From Marinirhabdus sp963799365 (GTDB lineage: Bacteria > Bacteroidota > Bacteroidia > Flavobacteriales > Flavobacteriaceae): 64,000 bases of DNA. Made by a program: the position numbers and the translations under genes. Each line of letters begins with the position of its first letter. Position 1 is the stretch's first letter. Of this stretch, positions 7,278-15,463 are shown one piece after another. The notes under the pieces were generated by a model that did not search any database, was not told the DNA's origin, and worked only from the letters and a program-made list of their open reading frames with translations. The DNA lies in assembly GCA_963799365.1 (NCBI GenBank), contig CAWCWV010000017.1:372001-436000 (forward strand), read 5' to 3'.

Positions 7278-8765
7278 TTAGCATCCAGGACAAACATCCC
7301 CTAAGTCGAAACCAGGTACTGTATAATCCATATCTAAGTCCATAGGATCTTCGAAATCACAGTCGATACCGTCTGTTCCAAAGTCTCCGTTTGGTCCTAA
7401 TTGTAAGGCATCTATTTGGTTTCCACCTCCAGATAGGTCAAACGTACCAAGACCTGCATTTTGTTGTGCCACAAAACTCTGACCGTCTCTTTGTACAATC
7501 AATGCACTATTAGCATCGCCCGCCTGAACAGAAGTAGCATCGTTATCATTTCCTCTTTGGTGTATGTTCAACAAATGATTTTCACCTCTTTGACTAGACT
7601 TTGCGTCGTTTCTGTGTCCTCTTTGATCTTGCAAAGCTTTGAAACCTGAACCAGATTGTCCCAATTGTGCTAAATTGTTATCTCCCGCTTGATATTGCTT
7701 TGCATAGTTACTAGGCTCCCCAGAATTATGATGCCCTTGCTCGATAGCTGCATCATTACCCCATCCAGAAAACTGTACTTGCTCAGCATAGTTACTAGCA
7801 CCAACAGACCCACCGAACTGACGGATAGCTGCTTCCTGCTCCTTACCATTCTGAATTTGCTTAGCTTTTGCACCATCAGAATCTAATTGTGACCCAATAA
7901 CTGGATTAAAGTTTGCATCAATAGCACCAAGATCAGCAAATAAGGTGGTAATTAACGGATCAAACGTTGCTGGTACACCTTGAGTAACATCAGCACGATT
8001 TGCTGTCATACCCTCAGTAGCAATCGTAGTTTGTGTTTGCTTCGCTTGGTTATCATCACCCAATTGTCTAGCAGTTGCGATGTTTCTACCTCCAGCTCCA
8101 CTCTGCATAATCGCAGACTCGTTACGGTTACCTATTTGTTCGTTACTCGCCAAGTGACCATCAGTATCTTCTGGAGCTGCGTTTTGAGTAATCATAGACT
8201 TGTTTTCATCACCAGTTTGGCGAGTCCAGGCATCGCTGTTGTCTGTAGTTTGCGTAGTAGTTGCCTGGTTGTCCGTACCATTCTGCTCTATAGCAGCAAA
8301 GTTACTTTCAGCTTGGTTGGCAACACCTTGTCTAATTAAGGCTTTGTTACCTGTACTTGCCCCATTGTCATTTTGACCTTGAGCCGTGTACGCATTGTTA
8401 AAGTCTCCTTCTTGTACAGTTGTACTCTGGTTAGCAGTTCCGCTCTGGCGAACTTCTGCAGCGTTATCCTCACCACTATCGGCTTGGTTACCATTTACAT
8501 TACCTGTTTGCATTACTCTTGCCAGGTTACCACCTGAACCAAGACCACCATTGTCCTGCTCCGTATAAGAGGTGTTTAATTCTCCAGCTTGACGAACGCG
8601 TACTCTGTTATCATTTCCGTTTTGGATAGATAGACCCGCATTCGCCTCTGTGTCTGCCGAGTTTTGTGGCACTAACGACTGATCTGCCGATGGTGCTCCT
8701 GAAACCTGCGCGAAGGCAATAGTTCCAATCAATAGTGCTGCTGCACTTAACATTAGTTTCTTCAT
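7278..8765 (-). CDS. Large curlin-repeat protein 4 (first gene of the curli cluster)
   Basis: The intact 495-residue secreted curlin has a signal peptide ending IAFAQ. About 28 Gln-centred repeats follow (for example VQEGDFNNAYTAQ and HQRGNDNDATSVQ). A non-repeat island lies at about residues 270-300, then come more repeats and the common tail with three cysteines ending DVCPGC. The first ~170 residues are almost identical to curlin 3 and very close to curlin 1, so this part was recently duplicated or homogenised. It is the first gene of the cluster and follows 0.8 kb of non-coding DNA, so it is the likely most strongly transcribed subunit. By family knowledge it should be exported by CsgG and form extracellular amyloid. 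Confidence 0.9.
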   Translation of the reverse strand: MKKLMLSAAALLIGTIAFAQVSGAPSADQSLVPQNSADTEANAGLSIQNGNDNRVRVRQAGELNTSYTEQDNGGLGSGGNLARVMQTGNVNGNQADSGEDNAAEVRQSGTANQSTTVQEGDFNNAYTAQGQNDNGASTGNKALIRQGVANQAESNFAAIEQNGTDNQATTTQTTDNSDAWTRQTGDENKSMITQNAAPEDTDGHLASNEQIGNRNESAIMQSGAGGRNIATARQLGDDNQAKQTQTTIATEGMTANRADVTQGVPATFDPLITTLFADLGAIDANFNPVIGSQLDSDGAKAKQIQNGKEQEAAIRQFGGSVGASNYAEQVQFSGWGNDAAIEQGHHNSGEPSNYAKQYQAGDNNLAQLGQSGSGFKALQDQRGHRNDAKSSQRGENHLLNIHQRGNDNDATSVQAGDANSALIVQRDGQSFVAQQNAGLGTFDLSGGGNQIDALQLGPNGDFGTDGIDCDFEDPMDLDMDYTVPGFDLGDVCPGC

Positions 8766-9540
8766 AATAGTTGTATTAAAAGTTAATTAAAAGGTTGAAA
8801 AAAATATTTTTTATATTGGTAATCAGTTATTTATGTTTTATTATTAGGCATACCTGTGACCCTTCGGATAACATCCAAATTTTTTACTTTTATTCTATGG
8901 GGAATATGTGTGGGGAAATCAAACTTTGGTTTGTCGAAAGTCTGAATTGTGAGCTACGTGAAAATGAGGAATTTTTTACGCGTCTCTTACTAGACAAATA
9001 TCAGAACTAAATTCCACTAAACAAAATAGGTACAGAACAGCATCTATATCTACAAAAGAATTTGTAGGAATTTTCTTGTTAAAGGATTTAGTAAGGACAG
9101 ACCTGTAGGAATTTTTAATCGTTCAAATACACTTTTTATTAATAAAAACAAATATGTTAAAATTATGTTAAATATTTGTTGTTTTTTTCAATTACGTTTA
9201 AGTGTTGTTAATAATCGATTAAATACTAAGGGTTTACACGTATGTAGGAATACTTCATAAACAAATGTGAGAATAAATTAGCCTAAATCCCTACTATTTA
9301 ACTAGGTAATTGTTCAAGAGATTGTAAGAAGTCCTACATTTTATATAAGTAGCTGACCCTCTGTATAAACCTCCTATTTATTTAAAATGCAACGCTACCT
9401 TAAAAAGTGATTATGCTATCCGCAACAATTTCTAGCGTGCTGTACGTAGAAGTTTCCAAACTTACTAACGAGTACTGCCAAATTCCTCGTTTAAAAACCT
9501 TTTTAGCACACTGTCTTTATACCTATTACATAACAAAAAA
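8766..9540. other. Long non-coding region upstream of the curli cluster
   Basis: About 775 bp of AT-rich DNA holds no convincing gene. It carries a third copy of the curlin upstream motif (8916-8936, with a C in the centre). It also carries four copies of TGTAGGA: 9063-9070, 9104-9111 and 9243-9250 on the plus strand, and 9332-9338 on the minus strand. These are candidate regulator sites for the curlin promoter, which must lie in this region. No known riboswitch was recognised. Confidence 0.5.
8916..8936 (-). promoter_or_regulatory. Motif shared upstream of curlin genes (copy 3)
   Basis: AAATCAAACTTTGGTTTG lies about 150 bp upstream of the curlin 4 start and matches the copies at 5557 and 7201 apart from a C in the centre and the final bases. 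It contains the near-palindrome CAAACTTTG. It is farther from its gene than the other two copies. Confidence 0.35.
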
Positions 9541-9542
9541 AA

Positions 9543-9563
9543 ATGCCTCCCTAGTGGAGACAT
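9543..9563 (-). terminator. Intrinsic terminator of glnN
   Basis: On the minus strand, an 8-bp stem ATGTCTCC/GGAGGCAT (one G-U pair) is followed by a long T run. It begins 26 bp after the glnN stop codon. Confidence 0.85.
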
Positions 9564-9588
9564 TTTTGTGAGCTATATAAAGGACGTA

Positions 9589-11775
9589 TTATCTTGTAAA
9601 GAGTAATTCACGGTATTTGGTCAATGGCCAGATTTCGTCGTCTACTAAAAGTTCTAATTTATCACAGTGATATCTAATTATCTCAAAATAAGGCTTTACC
9701 GAATCACAGTAGGCAAATGCTCTTTTTTCCGCATTGTCAATACCATTTGCTTTCTTACGCTCGTTTATCATATCTGTAATCCCTTTATTGATGGTTTCAA
9801 TATGATTGCTGATGGCTTCAATAAGATTCATTTGCTCTTTGGCGTACTTTTTAAAGCTCTTTCCGTAGATGTCTTTAAGACCTTGTACGTTTTCAATTAA
9901 GAGATTCTGATACCTAATTGAGGTTGGAATTACGTGGTTACGAGCGATATCCCCTAGCACCCGTCCTTCGATTTGTATGCGCATGGCATATTCTTCTACT
10001 TCAATCTCGTGGCGCGCTTCAATCTCCACCTTGTTCATAATACCAAGATCTTCATATAAAGAAATAGTACTCTTGGCAACTTGCGCTTTTAATGCTTCTG
10101 GTGTCGTTTTGTGATTGCTTAAGCCACGCTTTTTGGCTTCTTTCTCCCAGGCATCTCCGTAACCATCACCCTCAAAACGGATTCGTTTCGAGTCTTTTAT
10201 ATATCCTTTTAGCACATTAAAGATGGCATCGTCCTTCTTCATCTTCTTGTCCTTTAGTAAGGCATCTACTTCAGTTTTAAAGTTTATTAGTTGCTTGGCA
10301 ACAATAGCGTTTAACACCGTCATAGGCTTCGCACAGTTGGCGGTAGATCCTACAGCTCTAAATTCAAATTTATTCCCTGTAAAAGCGAACGGTGAAGTAC
10401 GGTTTCGATCTGTATTGTCCAGTAAAATTTCAGGAATTTTCCCAACAACGTTCAGTTTAAGATCTGTTTTCTCTTCTGGAGATAATTTACCGTTCTTCAG
10501 TTTTTCTAGCTGATCCAACACAGCAGTAAGTTGTGATCCAATAAATACTGAAATAATCGCTGGTGGCGCTTCGTTTGCACCCAGTCTATGATCGTTACTT
10601 GCGCTGGCAATAGAAGCTCTCAATAATTCTTCATAATCATTTACCGCTTTAATGGTGTTGATAAAGAAGGTTAGAAACTGAAGATTCTTCATTGGTGTGC
10701 TGCCCGGTTGTAATAAATTAACACCCGTACTGGTTGCCAAGGACCAGTTATTGTGCTTTCCACTTCCGTTAACACCTGCAAAAGGCTTTTCGTGAAAGAG
10801 TACTTTAAACTCGTGACGGTCTGCCACTTTTGCCATCACATCCATTAATAAGGAGTTGTGATCTACAGCAAGATTGGTTTCTTCAAAAATAGGAGCCAGT
10901 TCAAATTGGTTGGGCGCAACTTCATTGTGACGTGTTTTTACCGGGATTCCCAATAACATACATTCATTTTCTAAATCGCGCATATAGTCTAATACACGTC
11001 TGGTGATAGAACCAAAATAATGATCGTCTAGCTGCTGCCCCTTTGCAGAAGCGTGACCTAATAATGTTCTTCCTGTTAAGTTAATATCTGGACGCGATTT
11101 CGCCAGGGCTCTGTCTATCAAGAAATATTCCTGCTCCCACCCTAAGGTTGGGTTTACTTTGGTTACATTCTTATCAAAATACTTCGCTACCGCTGTTGCT
11201 GCCTGGTCTATAGACTGCAATGCTCTAAGCAAAGGTGTTTTATTATCTAACGCCTCTCCCGTATAGGCTACAAATACAGTAGGGATACACAAGGTTGTTC
11301 CGTAAATAAATGCTGGAGATGTAGGATCCCAGGCAGTATAACCGCGTGCTTCAAAGGTGTTTCTTATGCCACCATTTGGGAAACTGGAGGCATCTGGTTC
11401 TTGCTGGACTAATTGTCCGCCACCAAATTTTTCAATGGCACCCCCATCGTCTGTAGTTTCAAAAAAGGCATCGTGCTTTTCGGCTGTCGTTCCTGTTAAA
11501 GGCTGAAACCAGTGTGTGTAGTGGGTTGCGCCTTTACTTATGGCCCATTCTTTCATACCCGTAGAAATATGGTCTGCAACGCTACGGTCAATTTTACTAC
11601 CGTTATCCACGGCGTCCTGTACGCTTTTAAAAGAGTCTTTGGTCAAGTATTGACGCATCGCTGCGTTATTAAATACGTTGGTTCCAAATACAGCCGAACG
11701 ACGTTCTGCTTCTTTAACATCAATTACTGGACGATTGAACGTCTCTTTAATGGCATGAAATCTTAAGGTGGACAT
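9589..11775 (-). CDS. glnN: Type III glutamine synthetase
   Basis: The 728-residue enzyme condenses ammonia with glutamate using ATP. Its length (about 730) and sequence place it in the GSIII class typical of Bacteroidota, much longer than GSI (about 470). Recognisable segments include RFHAIKETFNRP at the N-terminus, the GWEQEYFLIDR catalytic segment, the RHNEVAPNQFELAPIFEE segment, GSGKHNNWS and DRNRTSPFAFTGNKFEFR. The start chosen is the ATG at 11775, which gives the conserved MSTLRF N-terminus; an upstream in-frame ATG would add 19 unconserved residues. It is monocistronic, with its own terminator. Cytoplasmic, nitrogen assimilation. Confidence 0.97.
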   Translation of the reverse strand: MSTLRFHAIKETFNRPVIDVKEAERRSAVFGTNVFNNAAMRQYLTKDSFKSVQDAVDNGSKIDRSVADHISTGMKEWAISKGATHYTHWFQPLTGTTAEKHDAFFETTDDGGAIEKFGGGQLVQQEPDASSFPNGGIRNTFEARGYTAWDPTSPAFIYGTTLCIPTVFVAYTGEALDNKTPLLRALQSIDQAATAVAKYFDKNVTKVNPTLGWEQEYFLIDRALAKSRPDINLTGRTLLGHASAKGQQLDDHYFGSITRRVLDYMRDLENECMLLGIPVKTRHNEVAPNQFELAPIFEETNLAVDHNSLLMDVMAKVADRHEFKVLFHEKPFAGVNGSGKHNNWSLATSTGVNLLQPGSTPMKNLQFLTFFINTIKAVNDYEELLRASIASASNDHRLGANEAPPAIISVFIGSQLTAVLDQLEKLKNGKLSPEEKTDLKLNVVGKIPEILLDNTDRNRTSPFAFTGNKFEFRAVGSTANCAKPMTVLNAIVAKQLINFKTEVDALLKDKKMKKDDAIFNVLKGYIKDSKRIRFEGDGYGDAWEKEAKKRGLSNHKTTPEALKAQVAKSTISLYEDLGIMNKVEIEARHEIEVEEYAMRIQIEGRVLGDIARNHVIPTSIRYQNLLIENVQGLKDIYGKSFKKYAKEQMNLIEAISNHIETINKGITDMINERKKANGIDNAEKRAFAYCDSVKPYFEIIRYHCDKLELLVDDEIWPLTKYRELLFTR

Positions 11776-12166
11776 ACTGTTCTTTTTAAGTGATTTTAGG
11801 TTTAAAAACAGTGCAAAAATAACTTTTTCCAAAACATACCCCCTATTTTTTAATGTTAAGTTATTAATAAATGATGTTTTTTATGAACAGACCCCCTATT
11901 TTTAGATAATTTCAGAAAATAATATTGAAAATAAATTAAACGGAGATGCCTATTATTTGAAATGAGCTTTGAAATTTACAAGTGCTTACCCCAATACATA
12001 ACTTAGATTTGTGGTGAGGTATGTATTAAATTTTAGTATTTTTATAAGGTATTGAATGCGTATAGCGAAATGAGGGATATACAATAAAACGAATACTGTA
12101 TGGTGACTATGGTGACTATTACAACTTATCAAAAAGTAACTTGGCAAAAATTAAAAAAATTAAAAT
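11776..12166. other. Intergenic region between divergent glnN and hydrolase genes
   Basis: About 390 bp of AT-rich DNA lies between two divergent genes and must carry both promoters. A direct repeat of TGGTGACTAT occurs at about 12100-12118. No RNA gene or clear dyad was recognised. Confidence 0.5.
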
Positions 12167-13054
12167 ATGAAACACATTAAAAAAGAGGATCTCAGCCAAG
12201 AAATATTTGATTTATATGATGACTATGCCCATAATAAACTAGAGAGAAGACAATTTATTGAAAGACTATCTCTTTTTGCTGTAGGTGGTCTTACGATTCC
12301 TTCTTTACTGAGCTTTATGTCTCCCAATTACAAAGACACTGTTGTAGTAAAGCAAGACGACCCAAGAATAGAGTCAAACTATATTACGTACGAATCTCCA
12401 AAAGGAGGAGGAACCATAAAAGGATTGTTGTCCAAACCCGAAGGAACTAAAACCAAATTGCCAGGTGTTGTTGTGGTTCATGAAAACAGAGGGCTCAATC
12501 CATATATTGAAGACGTGGGCAGAAGAACAGCCATTGAAGATTTTATAAGTTTAGCGCCAGATGCATTAACTCCGCTTGGTGGCTATCCTGGAAATGATGA
12601 TGATGGTCGCACCTTACAAAAACAACGTGATAGAGATGAAATGCTTGAGGACTTTATAGCAGCTTATGACTACCTTAAAAACCATAAAGATTGTAATGGA
12701 AAAATTGGCGTAGTTGGTTTTTGTTTTGGAGGTTGGATTTCCAATATGATGGCAGTAAGAATTCCGGAACTTGGAGCAGCGGTTCCTTATTATGGCGGAC
12801 AACCATCTGAAGATGATGCACTACAAATAAAAGCACCATTGTTATTGCAATATGCAGCATTAGACACCAGAGTAAATGCTGGTTGGCCTGCTTTTGAAGC
12901 TGTTCTAAAAGCCAATGAAATAGAACATGAAGCCCATATCTATCCGAATGTAAATCATGGATTTCATAACAACACAACACCTAGGTATGACGAAGCTGCG
13001 GCAACACTTTCATGGAGCCGTACTATAGATTTTTTTAAAACCAGACTGAAATAA
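12167..13054 (+). CDS. Dienelactone hydrolase family protein (exported?)
   Basis: This 295-residue alpha/beta hydrolase begins with a region (residues about 25-50) in which RRQFIERLS precedes a hydrophobic stretch, a pattern suggesting Tat export or a membrane anchor. The catalytic triad of the family is visible: the nucleophile Cys in GFCFGG, the Asp in AALDTRVNAG and the His in NVNHGFHN. Family members hydrolyse dienelactones and other small carboxylic esters; the substrate here is unknown. It stands alone between the glnN divergent region and an exchanger gene on the other strand. No aromatic degradation genes are nearby. Confidence 0.9.
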   Translation: MKHIKKEDLSQEIFDLYDDYAHNKLERRQFIERLSLFAVGGLTIPSLLSFMSPNYKDTVVVKQDDPRIESNYITYESPKGGGTIKGLLSKPEGTKTKLPGVVVVHENRGLNPYIEDVGRRTAIEDFISLAPDALTPLGGYPGNDDDGRTLQKQRDRDEMLEDFIAAYDYLKNHKDCNGKIGVVGFCFGGWISNMMAVRIPELGAAVPYYGGQPSEDDALQIKAPLLLQYAALDTRVNAGWPAFEAVLKANEIEHEAHIYPNVNHGFHNNTTPRYDEAAATLSWSRTIDFFKTRLK

Positions 13055-13201
13055 ATAGAATCATCTCCGAAATAGGGGCTATAAAAATAAATTCCTATTG
13101 TGAGGATGGATTTGCAAATGAAACTTGACCGCCTTTGTAAGGCGTGCTTCCATGGATGAAGGTATTTGCAATAAAAACTTCAACAAATTTGAAACCCGGA
13201 A

Positions 13202-14158
13202 CTAGTCCCCCAAAAAAGCCATACCAATAAAGATACAATAGGCAGCTACTATTACAATCCCTTTCATACGGCCTATCTCAAATCTCTTTGGAAGAAACGC
13301 TAGAGGCATAAGTACTGCTGCAAAGCCAATCATCCACCAAATATCATTGGTCAATACTTCCTGACTTTTCACCGCGATGGGCTGAATAATAGCCGTAATA
13401 CCCAATACCGAAGCGATGTTGAAGATATTGGATCCTATTAAGTTTCCAAGTGAAATAGCTTTTTCCTTTTTCAAGGCTGCTATGACCGAAGCTGCCAATT
13501 CCGGGACACTGGTTCCTATAGCAATCATCGTTACGGCAATGACACGTTCACTGATACCCATGGTAGTTGCCAAATCTACAGCCCCAGTAACTAAAAGTTC
13601 ACTACCGCCATATAGCGCTACTCCACCTATAAGAAGCCATATTACTATTTTAAAATTACTGGCTTTTGAGAGTCCGTCGTCCACCCCATCGTCTACGGGC
13701 TGGGTTTTTGCCGTTTTTTTGGCTCGGTTTATTAATAAGTAGAGGTATACAATTAATAAAGCCAAAAGTCCAACCCCTTCCCAAAGTGTAATTCGGTTGC
13801 CGCTTTTCAGCACAAAATAAAGAACAATGGACAATAACATCATCACTGGCCAATTGAATTTATAAAAATCCTTATCTATTACTAGAGGGGCAATAATTGC
13901 CGTTATACCTAATACCAACCCAATATTCGCAATATTAGAACCAATTACATTTCCTAAGGCTATATCACTAAACCCATTGAGGGCCGCTTGTATGCTTACT
14001 AATAATTCCGGAGCCGAGGTGGCAAAAGAAACCACCGTTAAACCAATTACCATTTTAGATAGCTTTAGTTTAAACGAAAGACCTACTGAAGCACGCACCA
14101 AAAACTCTCCTCCCACTACAAGAAGCACTAAGCCTAAAAAAATAAAAAGAATACTCAT
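13202..14158 (-). CDS. Calcium/sodium antiporter (CaCA family, YrbG-like)
   Basis: The 318-residue integral membrane protein has about ten hydrophobic segments and the two inverted alpha-repeats of the family: GNVIGSNIANIGLVLG near residue 70 and GNLIGSNIFNIASVLG near residue 235. Acidic residues sit in the preceding SAPELL and SVPELA segments. Members of this family exchange Na+ (or K+) for Ca2+ across the cytoplasmic membrane. A charged, Asp-rich cytoplasmic loop separates the two halves (residues about 148-165). It ends about 145 bp from the end of the hydrolase gene, which runs towards it. Ion specificity cannot be read from sequence. Confidence 0.92.
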   Translation of the reverse strand: MSILFIFLGLVLLVVGGEFLVRASVGLSFKLKLSKMVIGLTVVSFATSAPELLVSIQAALNGFSDIALGNVIGSNIANIGLVLGITAIIAPLVIDKDFYKFNWPVMMLLSIVLYFVLKSGNRITLWEGVGLLALLIVYLYLLINRAKKTAKTQPVDDGVDDGLSKASNFKIVIWLLIGGVALYGGSELLVTGAVDLATTMGISERVIAVTMIAIGTSVPELAASVIAALKKEKAISLGNLIGSNIFNIASVLGITAIIQPIAVKSQEVLTNDIWWMIGFAAVLMPLAFLPKRFEIGRMKGIVIVAAYCIFIGMAFLGD

Positions 14159-14258
14159 ACCAATGTATTAAGCTGGCGAAGATACTTAATTGATTGACGA
14201 TTTCAGAATGAAGATTTTAGATTTATTAGAACGACTCACAATAACCAACTATAAATTC

Positions 14259-14311
14259 AGTTATATAACTACAAAAATAGTTGTGTAACTAAAAAACTAG
14301 TTTTATATTTG
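14259..14311 (+). promoter_or_regulatory. Promoter with overlapping palindromes, candidate BlaI-type operator
   Basis: A Bacteroidota-type promoter is visible: TTG at 14281-14283 and TATATTTG at 14304-14311, 20 bp apart. Three dyads overlap or flank it: AGTTATATAACT (14259-14270, perfect), TAGTTGTGTAACTA (14278-14291, five-base arms) and AACTAGTT (14295-14302, perfect). Repeated AACTA/TAGTT half-sites resemble the ACTA/TAGT-rich operators known for BlaI/MecI repressors, and a BlaI gene lies in the unit this promoter drives. Autoregulation is inferred. Confidence 0.65.
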
Positions 14312-14342
14312 TTTTAGCATCATCAAAAAATCTAACGCCACC

Positions 14343-14987
14343 ATGAAAATTTCAACCGCAATCCTATTTGTCTTATCCACATGCACTGCTTTGGCGCAAA
14401 TGCCAAAACCAAGTCCTATTACAATGACTTCTGAATATCTTTCAGAAAACAAGGATATTAGTGATCTTATGTTTTTTCAGGGTGTTGAGTTTTACAAAAT
14501 AAAATTCACGGGCGCCGATTTAAAAGGAAGTACTTTCAAAATTATTGCCAAAGAGATATGGAATGGAAAACTTAAAAAAGAAACCGTTGTTGCTAATTCT
14601 GCCAAAATAGATATTCCAGGTTTCGAAACGCTGAAGGATTCAATTTTCAATTTCAAAGTAATTTCAAAATTAACCAAAGAAAATAAACTGAAAATGAGTT
14701 TCAAATTCCCCCGCTACGGAAGAACTATGGAATTTGACGCAATAAAAAGTGAAGATTACAGCCTTCGAAACATTGCCGAAACTTTTAAAAATGACATTAT
14801 TAAAGGAGAGAAATTCTATTTAATAGCGTATATCTTACCGTATGAAAAAGACGGAGCAAAGTATTGGTGTGCCGTTGAAAGTAGCGGAAAAGACATAGAA
14901 AACTGGGGTAAGAAATTTGGGATAAAGCATTATCTTGTATTTGAAATGTGCTTTGATTGCCAAGAGACGGTAGCAGTTAGTAAGTAA
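14343..14987 (+). CDS. Secreted protein of unknown function, first gene of the BlaI/M56 unit
   Basis: The 214-residue product has a signal peptide ending near ALAQM. The mature part is beta-rich with many Lys residues, and three Cys occur in the C-terminal third, including a CFDC pair near the end. I do not recognise the family. It directly follows the palindrome-covered promoter and is followed 118 bp later by a BlaI-type repressor and an M56 metallopeptidase. It is therefore the likely target, or a sensor component, of that regulatory module. Its role is unknown. Confidence 0.7.
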   Translation: MKISTAILFVLSTCTALAQMPKPSPITMTSEYLSENKDISDLMFFQGVEFYKIKFTGADLKGSTFKIIAKEIWNGKLKKETVVANSAKIDIPGFETLKDSIFNFKVISKLTKENKLKMSFKFPRYGRTMEFDAIKSEDYSLRNIAETFKNDIIKGEKFYLIAYILPYEKDGAKYWCAVESSGKDIENWGKKFGIKHYLVFEMCFDCQETVAVSK

Positions 14988-15105
14988 GATGCGACAAGCA
15001 CCTGCTAGTCCATCGATACAATCCCTACTTGCAATTGTAATCACTAGGAATGAAGAAAATAATAAATAATAGGTTGGCGAAGCCAAGCAATAAATAATAA
15101 AAATT

Positions 15106-15462
15106 TTGGAACAGTTAACAAACAAAGAAGAAGAAGTAATGCAAACCTTGTGGAAGTTGGAAAATGCTTTTGTAAAGGAAATTGTAGCCGCAATGTATGG
15201 CGATAATCATTACAATACGGTTTCTACTATTGTTAGAAATCTCGAAGAAAAAGGCTATGTAGCACACCAGGCCTTTGGGAAAACGCATCAATATTTCCCG
15301 GTGGTAAGCAAGGCAGAATACACTAAAAAGTTTATGAACCAGGCTACCAAACTCTATTTTGACAATAGCTATAAGAGCATGGTCTCGTTTTTTGCAAAGG
15401 AAGAAAAGATAAGTGCCGAAGAGCTCCGCGAAATTTTAAGTATCATAGAAAAAAAGAACTAA
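15106..15462 (+). CDS. BlaI/MecI-family transcriptional repressor
   Basis: This 118-residue winged-helix protein starts at TTG (15106), which gives the usual LTNKEEEVMQTLW beginning of the family. The DNA-binding helix is in the NTVSTIVRNLEEKGYV segment. The C-terminal half, a helical dimerisation region, matches the family layout. BlaI proteins repress their own operon until proteolysed after signalling by a membrane M56 (BlaR1-type) peptidase, and that partner follows 1 bp after the stop. In Bacteroidota most such pairs are not linked to beta-lactam resistance, and no beta-lactamase gene is seen nearby. Confidence 0.93.
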   Translation: MEQLTNKEEEVMQTLWKLENAFVKEIVAAMYGDNHYNTVSTIVRNLEEKGYVAHQAFGKTHQYFPVVSKAEYTKKFMNQATKLYFDNSYKSMVSFFAKEEKISAEELREILSIIEKKN

Positions 15463-15463
15463 T

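Noticed and set aside
2505..8568. Plus-strand frames of 60-120 codons inside the curlin genes
   Set aside because: They are antisense reflections of the repetitive curlin code and recur in each paralogue. Their composition follows the repeat, not a protein.
2432..8765. Curlin repeats considered as a CRISPR-like or DNA repeat array
   Set aside because: The periodicity is in translated codons with variable nucleotide sequence; there are no identical direct repeats with unique spacers.
8795..9010. A plus-strand 71-codon frame with a hydrophobic N-terminus upstream of the curli cluster
   Set aside because: It starts at TTG in AT-rich DNA, overlaps the presumed curlin promoter region on the other strand and has no recognisable relative. 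Chance is more likely.
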